Source of the DNA: Brevibacillus parabrevis
GTDB lineage: Bacteria; Bacillota; Bacilli; Brevibacillales; Brevibacillaceae
Reading direction: 5' to 3'
Assembly (NCBI RefSeq): GCF_003710905.1
Contig: NZ_RHHV01000012.1
Location: forward strand, 62,001 to 126,000
Length of the DNA: 64,000 bases
Under the pieces are notes generated by a model. That model was given only the letters and a program-made list of their open reading frames with translations. It ran no database searches and had not been told where the DNA came from. This document shows, piece by piece, positions 8,597 to 17,049 of the stretch; the first letter of the stretch is position 1; each line of letters begins with the position of its first letter. The translations under genes and the position numbers were made by a program.

Positions 8597-9580
8597 ATGA
8601 AACGTTCGTGGAAACTGCTCATGCCCATGGTCATTGCTGCAAGCTTGGTCGGCTGCACAGGCAATGGCAACACGCAAACAGCCCCTGCTCCAAAGACAGA
8701 GGCGCCACAGACAACACCACAGGAAACAACGGCCAAAGCCACTGTCTACCCGCTGACGGTCAAAGATTCGACGGGAAAAGAAGTGACCTTGCAAAAAGAG
8801 CCGCAGCGGATTGTCTCCACCTCTCCGGGTGAAACAGAGATTTTGTTCGCACTCGGCCTGAACGACCGGATCGTCGGGGTGTCCGACTACGACGATTATC
8901 CGGCAGAAGCTGCCACGAAGCCGAAAGTGGGCGGTGTCGTCAAGCCGAGCGAAGAGGCGATTCTCGCCCAGTCGCCTGATCTGGTCATCGGCGGAATCTC
9001 GATGGATGAGCCTGTCGCTGCGAAGCTGAAAACGTTGGGCATGCCTGTTTACGTGACTCACCCGCAAAAAATGGATGAGATATTTGACAACATTTTGGCG
9101 ATGGGTGTCATTACAAACAGACAGGAGCAGGCGGAAAAAGTAGTCGCAAGCATGAAGCAGGACATCGCGCGCGTGCAGGAAGCGGTCAAAGCGGTGAAGC
9201 CGGAAGACAAGAAAAAAGTGTACCTGGAATTTTCGCCGGGCTGGACGGTAGGCAAAGGGGAATTTCTGGATGAGCTGATCTCACTGGCAGGCGCGACAAA
9301 CATTGCCGCTGATACCCAAGGGTGGAACCCGATCAGCGAAGAAAAGATTTTAAAAAGCGATCCTGACGTCATTTTGTATGCAAAAGGCATTACGGACGAC
9401 AAGACAGGGAAAAAGCTGGAGGACATCATTGCGAACCGCAACGGCTGGGACAAGATGAAGGCGATCCGCGACAAGCAGATTTTCGGGATGGAGCAAAATT
9501 TGCTTTCGCGCCCGGGACCGCGGATTACCCAAGGTTTGATCGAGGTAGCCAAAGCGATTTACCCTGATCTGGTGAAATAA
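8597..9580 (+). CDS. btuF: Cobalamin/cobinamide-binding lipoprotein of an ABC importer
   Basis: A 327-residue extracytoplasmic binding protein. The signal peptide ends in lipobox LVGC with the lipidated Cys at residue 20, followed by a Thr/Pro/Gln-rich linker and a type III periplasmic-binding fold (about residues 50-327), including RIVSTSPGETEILFALGL. The fold is shared with siderophore binders, but the cobalamin riboswitch immediately upstream and cobU downstream indicate corrinoid transport. ATG 8597 follows AAAGGAAG. The permease starts one base after its stop. Confidence 0.88.
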   Translation: MKRSWKLLMPMVIAASLVGCTGNGNTQTAPAPKTEAPQTTPQETTAKATVYPLTVKDSTGKEVTLQKEPQRIVSTSPGETEILFALGLNDRIVGVSDYDDYPAEAATKPKVGGVVKPSEEAILAQSPDLVIGGISMDEPVAAKLKTLGMPVYVTHPQKMDEIFDNILAMGVITNRQEQAEKVVASMKQDIARVQEAVKAVKPEDKKKVYLEFSPGWTVGKGEFLDELISLAGATNIAADTQGWNPISEEKILKSDPDVILYAKGITDDKTGKKLEDIIANRNGWDKMKAIRDKQIFGMEQNLLSRPGPRITQGLIEVAKAIYPDLVK

Positions 9581-9581
9581 A

Positions 9582-10619
9582 ATGAAGAAGCAGTTGCTTT
9601 TATGGGGAGGAGCCAGCAGTCTGATCCTGCTGGCATCGGCGGTAGTCAGCATTTCGATGGGAGCGGCATCGCTTCCGCTTTCGCAAGTATGGCTGATCTT
9701 GTTGCATCAGCTCCCCGGCATGTCGGACTTGGTTGCCGTGACATGGCCGGATTCGTCCGAGCAAATCGTGATGAAAGTGCGTTTTCCCCGCGTCATCCTG
9801 GCGATCCTGGTAGGGGCTTGCCTGTCGCTTGCGGGCGCCGGATTTCAAGGGGTGCTGCGCAATCCGCTCGCAGACCCGTTTACGATGGGAGTGGCATCCG
9901 GAGCTGCTGTCGGTGCCGCTTTTCTGATCCTGTTTGGCTTGCAATTCGCTTTTCTCGGGGAATGGAGCACGCCTGTGGTCGCCTTTTTGACGGGGCTGTG
10001 CAGTCTGTGGATTGTACTGTCGCTGGCGAAGACGCAGGGCAAGCTGCAAACAGAGACGCTCATTTTATCCGGGGTCGTCATTCAGGCGTTTCTCGGTTCG
10101 CTCGTCTCTTTTATGGTGTCCTTGTCGAACCAGACGGTGAACGAAATCGTCTTTTGGCTGATGGGCAGCTTGTCGTTTCGCGGCTGGGCTTTTACGTATG
10201 TGCTGATTCCGTATGTGCTGATTGGCGTAATCGTGCTGGTTGGCTATGCCCGCTCCTTGAACCTGTTTGCCCTGGGTGAGCGTCAGGCGGCGCACCTGGG
10301 CGTCAATGTCGACAAGACGAAGCTCATTATTTTGCTCGTATCGACTTTGTTGACGGCGGCAGCGGTTTCGATCTCAGGGATCATCGGCTTCGTTGGCCTC
10401 GTCGTACCGCATCTGGTGCGGATGCTGGTCGGGCCGGATCATCGCATCCTGCTGCCGATGTCGGCGATTGGCGGCGGCATCTACGTCCTGTGGGCGGATA
10501 CGCTGGCGCGGATGCTGCTCGTTCCTACGGAAATCCCGCTCGGCGTCGTGACCGCGTTTTTGGGAGCGCCGTTTTTCGCCTATTTGTTGAAGCAAAACAA
10601 ACGAACCGGAAGGAGGTAG
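9582..10619 (+). CDS. btuC: Cobalamin ABC importer, FecCD/BtuC-type permease
   Basis: Inner-membrane permease of 345 residues with about ten hydrophobic helices, the usual FecCD/BtuC topology. Family signatures include RFPRVILAILVGACLSLAG and the cytoplasmic coupling region GIIGFVGLVVPHLVR. Only one permease gene is present, so the channel should be a homodimer. It is packed one base after the binding lipoprotein and five bases before the ATPase and shares their riboswitch control. Confidence 0.92.
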   Translation: MKKQLLLWGGASSLILLASAVVSISMGAASLPLSQVWLILLHQLPGMSDLVAVTWPDSSEQIVMKVRFPRVILAILVGACLSLAGAGFQGVLRNPLADPFTMGVASGAAVGAAFLILFGLQFAFLGEWSTPVVAFLTGLCSLWIVLSLAKTQGKLQTETLILSGVVIQAFLGSLVSFMVSLSNQTVNEIVFWLMGSLSFRGWAFTYVLIPYVLIGVIVLVGYARSLNLFALGERQAAHLGVNVDKTKLIILLVSTLLTAAAVSISGIIGFVGLVVPHLVRMLVGPDHRILLPMSAIGGGIYVLWADTLARMLLVPTEIPLGVVTAFLGAPFFAYLLKQNKRTGRR

Positions 10620-10624
10620 CTGCG

Positions 10625-11401
10625 ATGATCCACGTACGAGGTTTGCAAAAAGCTTACCAGGGTGTATCGGTTTTAACAGAAATCGATTTTGACGTGAAGC
10701 GGGGCGAGTTTTTCGGCATCATCGGCCCGAATGGCAGCGGCAAATCGACGCTGCTGAAAATGATCTCCAGCGTCATTGCCCCTGATGCGGGAGAGATCAC
10801 GCTCGCCGACAAGCCGCTTGCCCGCTATACGCGCAAAGAGCTGGCTCGTATTCTCGCCGTACTGGAACAGGAAGGGCTGCCTCCTGTCGGTTTCCGTGTC
10901 CGCGAAGTGCTGGAGATGGGACGCTTTCCTTATCAAAACTGGCTCGGCGAGGAAAAGGATGACGTCACGCCGCTGATCGAGGAAATCATGCAGCTGCTGG
11001 GGCTTGTGCCGCTGGCGGAGCGCACGCTGGATCAGCTGAGCGGCGGGGAGAAGCAGCGCGTGGCTTTGGGCAAGGCGCTCGTGCAAAAACCGCAACTGCT
11101 GCTGCTGGACGAACCGACTACGTACCTCGATATCGGCTACCAGATTCAACTGATGGATATTGTCCGCAAGTGGCAAAAGACGACGCAAGTGACCGTCGTG
11201 GCGGTTCTGCACGACTTGAATCTGGCGTCGCTCTACTGCGACCGCATCCTGATGCTGCACAAAGGAGTGCAGATTGGGGTAGGAACGCCGCAAGACATGC
11301 TGCAAACGGACAAGATTGAAGCGGTGTACGGGACAAGGCCGATCGTCATGGAGCACCCTGTCCATCATTTGCCGCAAATCATGCTGCAATCCCGGGCGTA
11401 A
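10625..11401 (+). CDS. btuD: Cobalamin ABC importer ATPase
   Basis: ATP-binding subunit of 258 residues. Walker A is GPNGSGKST, the signature is LSGGEKQRVALG, Walker B is LLLLDEP, and the switch His is in VLHDLNLA, so it should be active. Family is the FepC/BtuD group. ATG 10625 follows GGAAGGAGG. It pairs with the preceding permease and energises corrinoid import. Confidence 0.92.
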   Translation: MIHVRGLQKAYQGVSVLTEIDFDVKRGEFFGIIGPNGSGKSTLLKMISSVIAPDAGEITLADKPLARYTRKELARILAVLEQEGLPPVGFRVREVLEMGRFPYQNWLGEEKDDVTPLIEEIMQLLGLVPLAERTLDQLSGGEKQRVALGKALVQKPQLLLLDEPTTYLDIGYQIQLMDIVRKWQKTTQVTVVAVLHDLNLASLYCDRILMLHKGVQIGVGTPQDMLQTDKIEAVYGTRPIVMEHPVHHLPQIMLQSRA

Positions 11402-11413
11402 GGAGACGTTGGA

Positions 11414-11980
11414 ATGATCGTACTTGTGACAGGCGGTGCGCGCAGCGGCAAGAGCACGTTTGCGGAAACATATGCGGCTCATCTGGGAAAAGCAGGCGTC
11501 TATATCGCCACCGCGCAAGCTTTTGACGAGGAGATGCGCGAGCGGATCGCAAGGCATCGCGCGCGAAGACAGCAAAGCGGCTTTCTGTGGGAGACAGTCG
11601 AGGAGCCTTATGCACTCGCTGACGTGATTCGCTCGTTGCAGCAGCGAGACGAGTTCAAGCAAAATCAGGCAGTCGTGCTGGTTGATTGCCTGATCGTCTG
11701 GCTGTCCAACTGGCTGATCCGCCACGAACAGGAGCAGGCAGTGGAACGCACGCTTGCACAGGTAGATGAGCTGATTGCAGCTCTGCAACATTTTCCCGGA
11801 ACGATTTTGTTCGTTACGAATGAAGTCGGAGACGGGCTGGTTCCGGAGTATCCGCTGGGACGCATGTTCCGCGATTTGGCGGGCCTGATGAACCAGCGCA
11901 TGGCGGCGGCAGCCGATCAGGTTTTCCTGCTCACGGCAGGCATTCCGCTGGAGATCAAAAGCAAGGCGTTTCGCTTTTAG
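11414..11980 (+). CDS. cobU: Adenosylcobinamide kinase / guanylyltransferase
   Basis: A 188-residue cytoplasmic enzyme that phosphorylates adenosylcobinamide and transfers GMP to it in nucleotide-loop assembly. The N-terminal P-loop is GGARSGKST, with YIATAQAFDEEM and a conserved His (IARHRARR) for the guanylyl intermediate, and VTNEVGDGLVPEYPLGR near the end. Length is normal. Its place last in the B12 riboswitch operon suggests salvage of imported cobinamide; no other cob genes are in the window. Confidence 0.93.
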   Translation: MIVLVTGGARSGKSTFAETYAAHLGKAGVYIATAQAFDEEMRERIARHRARRQQSGFLWETVEEPYALADVIRSLQQRDEFKQNQAVVLVDCLIVWLSNWLIRHEQEQAVERTLAQVDELIAALQHFPGTILFVTNEVGDGLVPEYPLGRMFRDLAGLMNQRMAAAADQVFLLTAGIPLEIKSKAFRF

Positions 11981-11982
11981 GA

Positions 11983-12021
11983 AGGGGAAAAGACGGTTCG
12001 AGTCGTCTTTTTCCCTTTTTT
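11983..12021 (+). terminator. Terminator of the B12 operon
   Basis: Stem GGGGAAAAGACG / CGTCTTTTTCCC with a T6 tail, immediately after cobU. Confidence 0.88.
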
Positions 12022-12025
12022 ATGC

Positions 12026-12256
12026 TATAATATAAGAAAAGCAATGGAAGGGATCAGGATACCATGCGTCCCCATAGGACGATCTGGAAACGTTTTGACC
12101 TCTCCTACATCTAGCTTCGTAGTAGTCGATCGTCACTTGGACGACCAATCTACTACGAAAGCGAGGCCCTTTGTATGAGTAGCGACTTATACTTGCGATG
12201 TTCCTCCGTAGTCGGTTGGTCGTCTGTGCCAAAACCGACAAAAATGCGAGGAATCG
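12026..12256 (+). promoter_or_regulatory. Structured switch-like leader RNA of the YitT gene (unassigned class)
   Basis: A perfect TATAAT (12026-12031) implies a transcript starting near 12038 with an untranslated leader of about 220 bases. Visible helices are 12067-12071/12077-12081; 12114-12125/12150-12162 (12 pairs, one bulge); and 12211-12219/12229-12239. TTCCTC (12201-12206) complements the Shine-Dalgarno GAGGAA (12248-12253). Segment 12140-12150 is fully complementary (one G-U) to 12214-12224, and would break both the second and third helices. This is the architecture of a translational switch. I do not recognise the aptamer; it lacks ykkC, M-box, yybP or B12 signatures. Confidence 0.6.
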
Positions 12257-12259
12257 ATG

Positions 12260-12913
12260 ATGAGGAGAGCGCTGCAATTTGTTCAACGTTACGGTATGAT
12301 TTTGTTTGGAGCTTGTTTGCTGGCATTTGCGTATTATCACATTAACTTTCAGAACCATTTGTCTGAAGGTGGCTTTGTAGGTTTGGGCCTGTTGGCCAAA
12401 TACGTCTTTGACCTGTCGCCAGCGTTAATGGTGCTGCTGTTGGATATCCCGCTGTTTTTGGTTGCCTGGTTAGTGAGAGGGCGACAATTCATCTGGGATA
12501 CGATTTTTGCCTCTTTGGCTTTTACCGGGTTTTACGAGCTGTTTGAACAGTATTCCCCGATTGTCATGGACATGAGCAGAATGATGCCCCTGGCTTCTGT
12601 ACTGTCAGGCGTATTGACCGGACTCGGCACGGGACTGGTTTTGCGCTACGGAGCAGCGACGGGCGGCGACGACATTTTGTCCCTGTTGCTCAGCAAGTAT
12701 ACGGGATTGTCCATCGGTACGATTTTCTTGTTGCTGGACGTGATGGTTTTGTGCCTGTCGTTCTGGTATGTGCCGATGAAAGAGATGCTGTACACCATTT
12801 TAGCTGTAGTCATTTCCAGCCAAGTGATTACCTGGACGGTCAAATCCGGAACAGGAATCGCCGTAGAGGAAGAGGCGCACGCTCATGGCAACGTCTCTGT
12901 GACGCACCAATGA
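12260..12913 (+). CDS. YitT-family multipass membrane protein
   Basis: A 217-residue integral membrane protein with five to six hydrophobic helices. The segment GTGLVLRYGAATGGDDILSL is characteristic of the YitT/DUF161 family. It lacks the usual C-terminal cytoplasmic DUF2179 domain and ends in a His-containing tail, so it is the short form. Two ATGs are possible (12257 and 12260); the second is 7 bases from GAGGA. Function of the family is unsettled. Control by the long structured leader suggests that it responds to a small molecule or ion. Confidence 0.82.
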   Translation: MRRALQFVQRYGMILFGACLLAFAYYHINFQNHLSEGGFVGLGLLAKYVFDLSPALMVLLLDIPLFLVAWLVRGRQFIWDTIFASLAFTGFYELFEQYSPIVMDMSRMMPLASVLSGVLTGLGTGLVLRYGAATGGDDILSLLLSKYTGLSIGTIFLLLDVMVLCLSFWYVPMKEMLYTILAVVISSQVITWTVKSGTGIAVEEEAHAHGNVSVTHQ

Positions 12914-12957
12914 AAATGAGTAATCCAGTTGAAAAACATGCCTATACACATGCGCGC

Positions 12958-12995
12958 AAAAGGCCAAGTCGGGTTAGCTGTCGACTTGGCCTTTT
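12958..12995 (+). terminator. Terminator of the YitT gene
   Basis: Stem AAAAGGCCAAGTC / GACTTGGCCTTTT. Confidence 0.85.
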
Positions 12996-13077
12996 GCCAT
13001 TTCTACGTACATAACTATATGGCGAAGTAGTGGATACTAACCCTTACGAGAGTTTTGACGGAAAGGACGGGGGAGCA

Positions 13078-13554
13078 ATGAGCGATCGTTTTTTTGGCAA
13101 CTACAAAGCGTTCGTGGTCATCCCGGCAAAAGAAAAGGGAGCGGGGCCAAAAGCGTTTGATCCAAGCGATTACAGCCGCCATTTCATCCTGACGTTTTCC
13201 TTGTACGATTCGCTGATTACGTGCTGGAAGGAAGCCGGGAAGTTCAAGGTTCAGCCGCGGCAAGGCTTGGCTCGTGTCATCGATGCGTTTAACCTCAAGC
13301 ACGACGGCACGGCTTACTTGCAAATGCTGGAGATGGAGGACGACCAGCCGTATTTTGTGCTGGCGTTATCTTGCAAGTCGGCCGCCGATCACGAGCAAGC
13401 AGCGATTAACCGGATTACGCAGCTGCTGGAAAAAGATTTCGCCACGGATCTGTTGATCGGGGAAACATGGTACCAGCTGATCGGCGCCAAAGGCAAATTC
13501 GAGCGGAAGCTGTTCTCCTACAACATACAGCCTTATGCTCAACCTCCGAAGTAG
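13078..13554 (+). CDS. Conserved hypothetical cytoplasmic protein
   Basis: A 158-residue soluble protein I do not recognise. It begins at ATG 13078 behind GGGGGAG. There is no signal peptide or membrane helix and the composition is ordinary for a globular protein; FILTFSLYDSLITCWKEAGK looks like a helix pair. Codon use matches its neighbours. Its last 16 bases overlap the 3' end of the convergent amidase gene, so the two messages are complementary there. Confidence 0.75.
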   Translation: MSDRFFGNYKAFVVIPAKEKGAGPKAFDPSDYSRHFILTFSLYDSLITCWKEAGKFKVQPRQGLARVIDAFNLKHDGTAYLQMLEMEDDQPYFVLALSCKSAADHEQAAINRITQLLEKDFATDLLIGETWYQLIGAKGKFERKLFSYNIQPYAQPPK

Positions 13555-14660
13555 TCGGCGAGTCCATCCGCGATGGCTTGCGCGGCTTTTTCCTGGTACG
13601 AGGACGTGCGAACGAGCGCTTCGTCTTTTGGATTCGATAAAAAGCCCAGCTCCACGAGCACGGACGGCCTGTCGTTTTCCCGCAGGACGTGGTAGTCGCC
13701 GTAGGAGATGCCGTTGCTTTTCAAGCCTATGCCGCTTGCCAGGCGCGATTCGATACTGCGGGCGAGGTCGTAGTCTTTGTTTTGCGCATAAAAAAAGGTC
13801 AAGGTGCCGCTGTTTGGCTTGGTCGAAGAATTGTAGTGGATGCTGACGAAGGCGTCTGCTCCCCGCGCCTCGCTGATCGCCACCCGCTGCGAGAGCGAAG
13901 GCTTTTCCGCATCGCTCGTCCGCGTCAAAATGACCTGCGCCCCGCGCTGCCGCAACTTGCTCGCCAACAGCGCCGTAGTTTTCTGGTTCAGCGTCTTCTC
14001 TTCGGTGTTCCACTTCGTTCCGAGCGTTCCTACATCGCTTCCGCCGTGCCCCGGATCAAGCACGATGACTTTGCCCCGCAGTCCGCCTGACTTGTTGCTC
14101 TTGCTAGTGGCTGGACTGCTTTTTCCTTCCTGGATGTAACTCGACGATACCCAGCCTGTTTTGCCATCGGCGGTTCTGGCCTGGAGCCAGTCTGCTTGCC
14201 TGTTGACGATCTCTACCTGCGTGCCTGCGGACAGCACGTGCAAAATGTCATGCGTAAGTCCGGGACCTTTGCGCATGCGCAGCGCATCGGCTGTCACGAA
14301 GCCTGTTTTTTTGCTGCCAGCAGCTGATGGGGCTTGCACGGATGTGCCTGAGCTTTTCGCAGGGGAGGAGGCGGTGCCAGCCGCGCCTTTTTGCAAGTAA
14401 TAGCCGGCAACCCAGCCGCTCGTGCCCTGGTAGTTGATTTTCACCCAGCCATGCGATTCGTCCGAGATGGTCACGGATGTACCGTACTTCAGCGTCGCAA
14501 CGACGGACGACTGCAAAGCTGGTTCGCTGCGGACGTTCAGGGAGGTCGCAACGACTTTGGCTTGCGCTTGCGCTGCTTGTGCCGGCTCCGTGAAAGCGGC
14601 CACAGCGAAACATACGGTCAGCGCGCCGAGCAGGAACGCTGTTTTGCTTGTTCGTTTCAT
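13539..14660 (-). CDS. Secreted N-acetylmuramoyl-L-alanine amidase with SH3 domains
   Basis: A 373-residue cell-wall hydrolase. A signal peptide (about residues 1-30) is followed by two bacterial SH3 domains (about 34-93 and 118-173), a Ser/Lys-rich linker, and an Amidase_3 catalytic domain (about 192-370). Zinc-ligand motifs are VLDPGHGGSD, the Glu in NTEEKTLNQ, and SIHYNSS. It cleaves the bond between muramic acid and the stem peptide. Related enzymes act in sporulation, separation or autolysis; context does not say which. Monocistronic and convergent with the upstream hypothetical gene. Confidence 0.93.
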   Translation of the reverse strand: MKRTSKTAFLLGALTVCFAVAAFTEPAQAAQAQAKVVATSLNVRSEPALQSSVVATLKYGTSVTISDESHGWVKINYQGTSGWVAGYYLQKGAAGTASSPAKSSGTSVQAPSAAGSKKTGFVTADALRMRKGPGLTHDILHVLSAGTQVEIVNRQADWLQARTADGKTGWVSSSYIQEGKSSPATSKSNKSGGLRGKVIVLDPGHGGSDVGTLGTKWNTEEKTLNQKTTALLASKLRQRGAQVILTRTSDAEKPSLSQRVAISEARGADAFVSIHYNSSTKPNSGTLTFFYAQNKDYDLARSIESRLASGIGLKSNGISYGDYHVLRENDRPSVLVELGFLSNPKDEALVRTSSYQEKAAQAIADGLADYFGG

Positions 14661-14762
14661 GATGTCTACCTCTGGTCATCGATTGTCAGTTGCTCTTTGG
14701 ACAATGATAAAGGGAAAAGCAGCCTGCCAGTAGGGCATTTTTTCCTGATTTTGCTTAGGAAA

Positions 14763-15569
14763 TTAGTGGAGGGGAGGAACGTATCGCGCCAAAGCGTTCG
14801 CGGCTGACTCAGCCATGCGCTTTTTCAGCTGATCGTTCTCGACCACTTTGACCCGCAAGCCGAGAAAGCGCAGCCGGGACAAAATAAATTCTTGCTCGTC
14901 CTGCAAAAAGCGCAAGGTGATCGTGTATTCATGTGTGTCCGGGTCGTAGGCGACGTCTTTGTCAAAGCAGGAAAAGGCGTACAAGATGCGTTGCAGCTCG
15001 TTATTGTAGCGGCGCACGACCAAGATTTTCGCCGATTTTTTGCGCGCCGCCAGTTTTCCGGCAATGACAGGCAAAAAGCTGTCGTACCACTCGTCCTCGA
15101 TGTAGATTTCCTTGATGGACTGGATGAGCGAGAGTGGCGTGGTAAGCAGTTGATTGGAATCGACTGTCAACCAGATCAGATACCAGTCTTTTTTGACCAG
15201 GGAATACTCCAGCTTGTACGGGACGCCGCGCTGCTTGCGGAAAGCCGGGCCTTTTCGGGTAGCGCTATGAACCAAAATGTGATTTTTGCCGAGAATGATG
15301 CGGCGCAGCTTGCGGATGAGCGGATGCCAGACTTGCTTGGTGGACGCGCCCGCTTTTTCCACAAACGATGCTTGATCGGCCGATCGTTCGTGCGTGGCGG
15401 TCAGTTGCTGGAGCTTTTGCAAAGTATCGGCTGCAAAAAAGTGGGCGGCGGCCGGGTGGGCAAGCATCATGGCAAGCCACGCTTTCTCGTGCGACGTCAC
15501 CGGATACAGGCCCGCTTCGTCCAGCCGCGCAACAAGCTGGTAGTTGTGTATTTTATCAAACAGATTCAT
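14763..15569 (-). CDS. WYL-domain protein without obvious DNA-binding domain
   Basis: A 268-residue protein, the second of an overlapping WYL pair. The central WYL-type beta domain contains KLEYSLVKKDWYLIWL and a later region resembling the WYL C-terminal extension (HEYTITLRFLQDEQEFILSR). I see no N-terminal winged helix; the N-terminus (LVARLDEAGLYPV...) is helical. I placed the start at ATG 15569, 14 bases inside the upstream WYL gene, indicating coupled translation. Tandem WYL proteins of the PafBC type act as heterodimers, so this is probably the partner or sensor subunit. Confidence 0.78.
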   Translation of the reverse strand: MNLFDKIHNYQLVARLDEAGLYPVTSHEKAWLAMMLAHPAAAHFFAADTLQKLQQLTATHERSADQASFVEKAGASTKQVWHPLIRKLRRIILGKNHILVHSATRKGPAFRKQRGVPYKLEYSLVKKDWYLIWLTVDSNQLLTTPLSLIQSIKEIYIEDEWYDSFLPVIAGKLAARKKSAKILVVRRYNNELQRILYAFSCFDKDVAYDPDTHEYTITLRFLQDEQEFILSRLRFLGLRVKVVENDQLKKRMAESAANALARYVPPLH

Positions 15570-16863
15570 AGTAAGCGAGCAGCTCCTCCCATTCTTTTTG
15601 AAACTGCCTGCGCAAAAAAGCTGGTGCAAGCACTTCGCAACTGGAACCGAAGCTGCGAATCCAGGGCGTGATCTCCTGCGTGCCGTTGACTGTGATCTCG
15701 TACACGAAGTTGTCCCTGGTTTCTTCCGTGATGCTGCCCCACTGACCTTGCGCCTCGACTCTTTCCTTGATGAAAGAATGCGGCGTGTGCTTGGGGTGGA
15801 AGAAGCGCAGCCTGATCGTCACGGGATCTCCTGTGTCGATGAGCCAACTCGTCTGGATTTGCTTGTCTACGCGCTCCCGCATGCGGGCAAAAGCGTCAGG
15901 ATGGGCTTGTTTGCCGAGAGCGAGCTGGGTCATTCCTTCCACGCGGTATTTTTTCAGCGGGCCATTTTCGCTTTCCTGCGCGAGCAAATACCAGCGCCCG
16001 TACTGATGGTCAAAAATGACCCGCAACGGATACACGTTTTGCGGCTTTCCTGACGAATCGCGCTGGAAGGCCGGATTCGTATTTTGCGAATCGTAAAATT
16101 TGCTGCGCTTGGGCGTGAAATAGCAAAATTCAACCATTTGCTGCTTGGTGATCGCAGCGGCGAGAATCAGCGCCTGCTGCTCGTCAAGAATGCGGGAAAC
16201 GAAGTGATATTTGAACAAAAAGGCTTGCCAATCCTCGCGTTGCAGGCGTCTGTCCAGGAAGCGTTGTGTCTTGTGGCGCAAAAAGTAGCCGGGCACAGCA
16301 GGCAGTTGCGTGTTTGCCATGATGTCGATGAAGTCGTGCAAGTCCAATAGCTCGTCTTCTGTCAGGCAGTTCCACAGGTCTTGCGCGAAGGAATAGACGA
16401 ACGGACGGGCTTCCCCGCTTTTTTGGATGACGCCGAGTTCTTCCAAGTATTTCAAATCTTGCCGCAATGTTTTTTCATCCGGAACTTCGCCAGTTGGCGT
16501 GGAGAGAAAACAATCTAGCAGCTCTTTTGTAGAGCACGGCTGTTGGCTGAGTTGCTCCAAGAGGCGGGAAAGCCGCTCCACTTCCGACTCTTTCAACGAT
16601 TTGGCGTGATAGAGAAACATCAGGAAATTGTCGGTGACAGCGAAGTGGTTGTAGCGCAACTGTGTGTAGTAACCTTTCTTCTCCTCATCCGTCACGTACT
16701 GGTAGATCGTGGACTGGATTTCCTTGAGCTTTTTCACCGTTTTATCCAGCGTGTGTACGGAGATGCCCAGTCTTTGCGCCAACTGTTGCCGATTGTAGGC
16801 GCCTGCGGTCAAAAACATCAGCCTGAGCAGCTGCATTTCTTTGTCAAAGCCTTCTCTAGCCAT
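15556..16863 (-). CDS. WYL-domain transcriptional regulator with N-terminal HTH
   Basis: A 435-residue regulator. The N-terminal winged helix (about residues 8-60) contains YNRQQLAQRLGISVHTLDKT, followed by helical linkers and a WYL domain (about 240-340) with PLRVIFDHQYGRWYLLAQ, then a WYL C-terminal extension. WYL domains are thought to bind nucleic-acid ligands and switch HTH activity, as in PafBC-type DNA-damage regulators. It is divergent from rtcB across 186 bases that hold its own promoter and an inverted repeat. Control of rtcB by RNA-derived ligands is a reasonable inference. Confidence 0.85.
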   Translation of the reverse strand: MAREGFDKEMQLLRLMFLTAGAYNRQQLAQRLGISVHTLDKTVKKLKEIQSTIYQYVTDEEKKGYYTQLRYNHFAVTDNFLMFLYHAKSLKESEVERLSRLLEQLSQQPCSTKELLDCFLSTPTGEVPDEKTLRQDLKYLEELGVIQKSGEARPFVYSFAQDLWNCLTEDELLDLHDFIDIMANTQLPAVPGYFLRHKTQRFLDRRLQREDWQAFLFKYHFVSRILDEQQALILAAAITKQQMVEFCYFTPKRSKFYDSQNTNPAFQRDSSGKPQNVYPLRVIFDHQYGRWYLLAQESENGPLKKYRVEGMTQLALGKQAHPDAFARMRERVDKQIQTSWLIDTGDPVTIRLRFFHPKHTPHSFIKERVEAQGQWGSITEETRDNFVYEITVNGTQEITPWIRSFGSSCEVLAPAFLRRQFQKEWEELLAYYESV

Positions 16864-16907
16864 TTACATTCATCCTTATCCGTGCCATTTTTTCCAAATT
16901 AGTCCTC

Positions 16908-16945
16908 ATATTACGAAAGAGCAAGAGCCAAAGTCAAGTCGTAAT
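16908..16945 (-). promoter_or_regulatory. Promoter of the WYL genes with flanking inverted repeat
   Basis: On the minus strand TTGACT (16937-16932) is followed after 18 bases by TAATAT (16913-16908). ATTACGA (16910-16916) and TCGTAAT (16939-16945) form an inverted repeat that brackets the promoter, a plausible operator for autoregulation and for rtcB control. Confidence 0.55.
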
Positions 16946-17049
16946 ACTTTTGCCATGTTCATCCATGCAAAAATGAGCGAAGATAACGACAGAGAGAAGG
17001 AAGGGCACGCAAAGCTTGCCCGCTGGAAGGAAGAGAGGAGAACACGATT

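Noticed and set aside
12026..12256. Assignment of the YitT leader to guanidine (ykkC/yxkD), Mg (M-box), Mn (yybP) or T-box classes
   Set aside because: The conserved core motifs of these classes are absent by eye, so I leave it unassigned although yxkD-type genes encode YitT proteins.
12020..12358. Leftward 112-codon frame across the YitT leader
   Set aside because: No ribosome site; composition is atypical and it arises from the structured leader and the start of the YitT gene.
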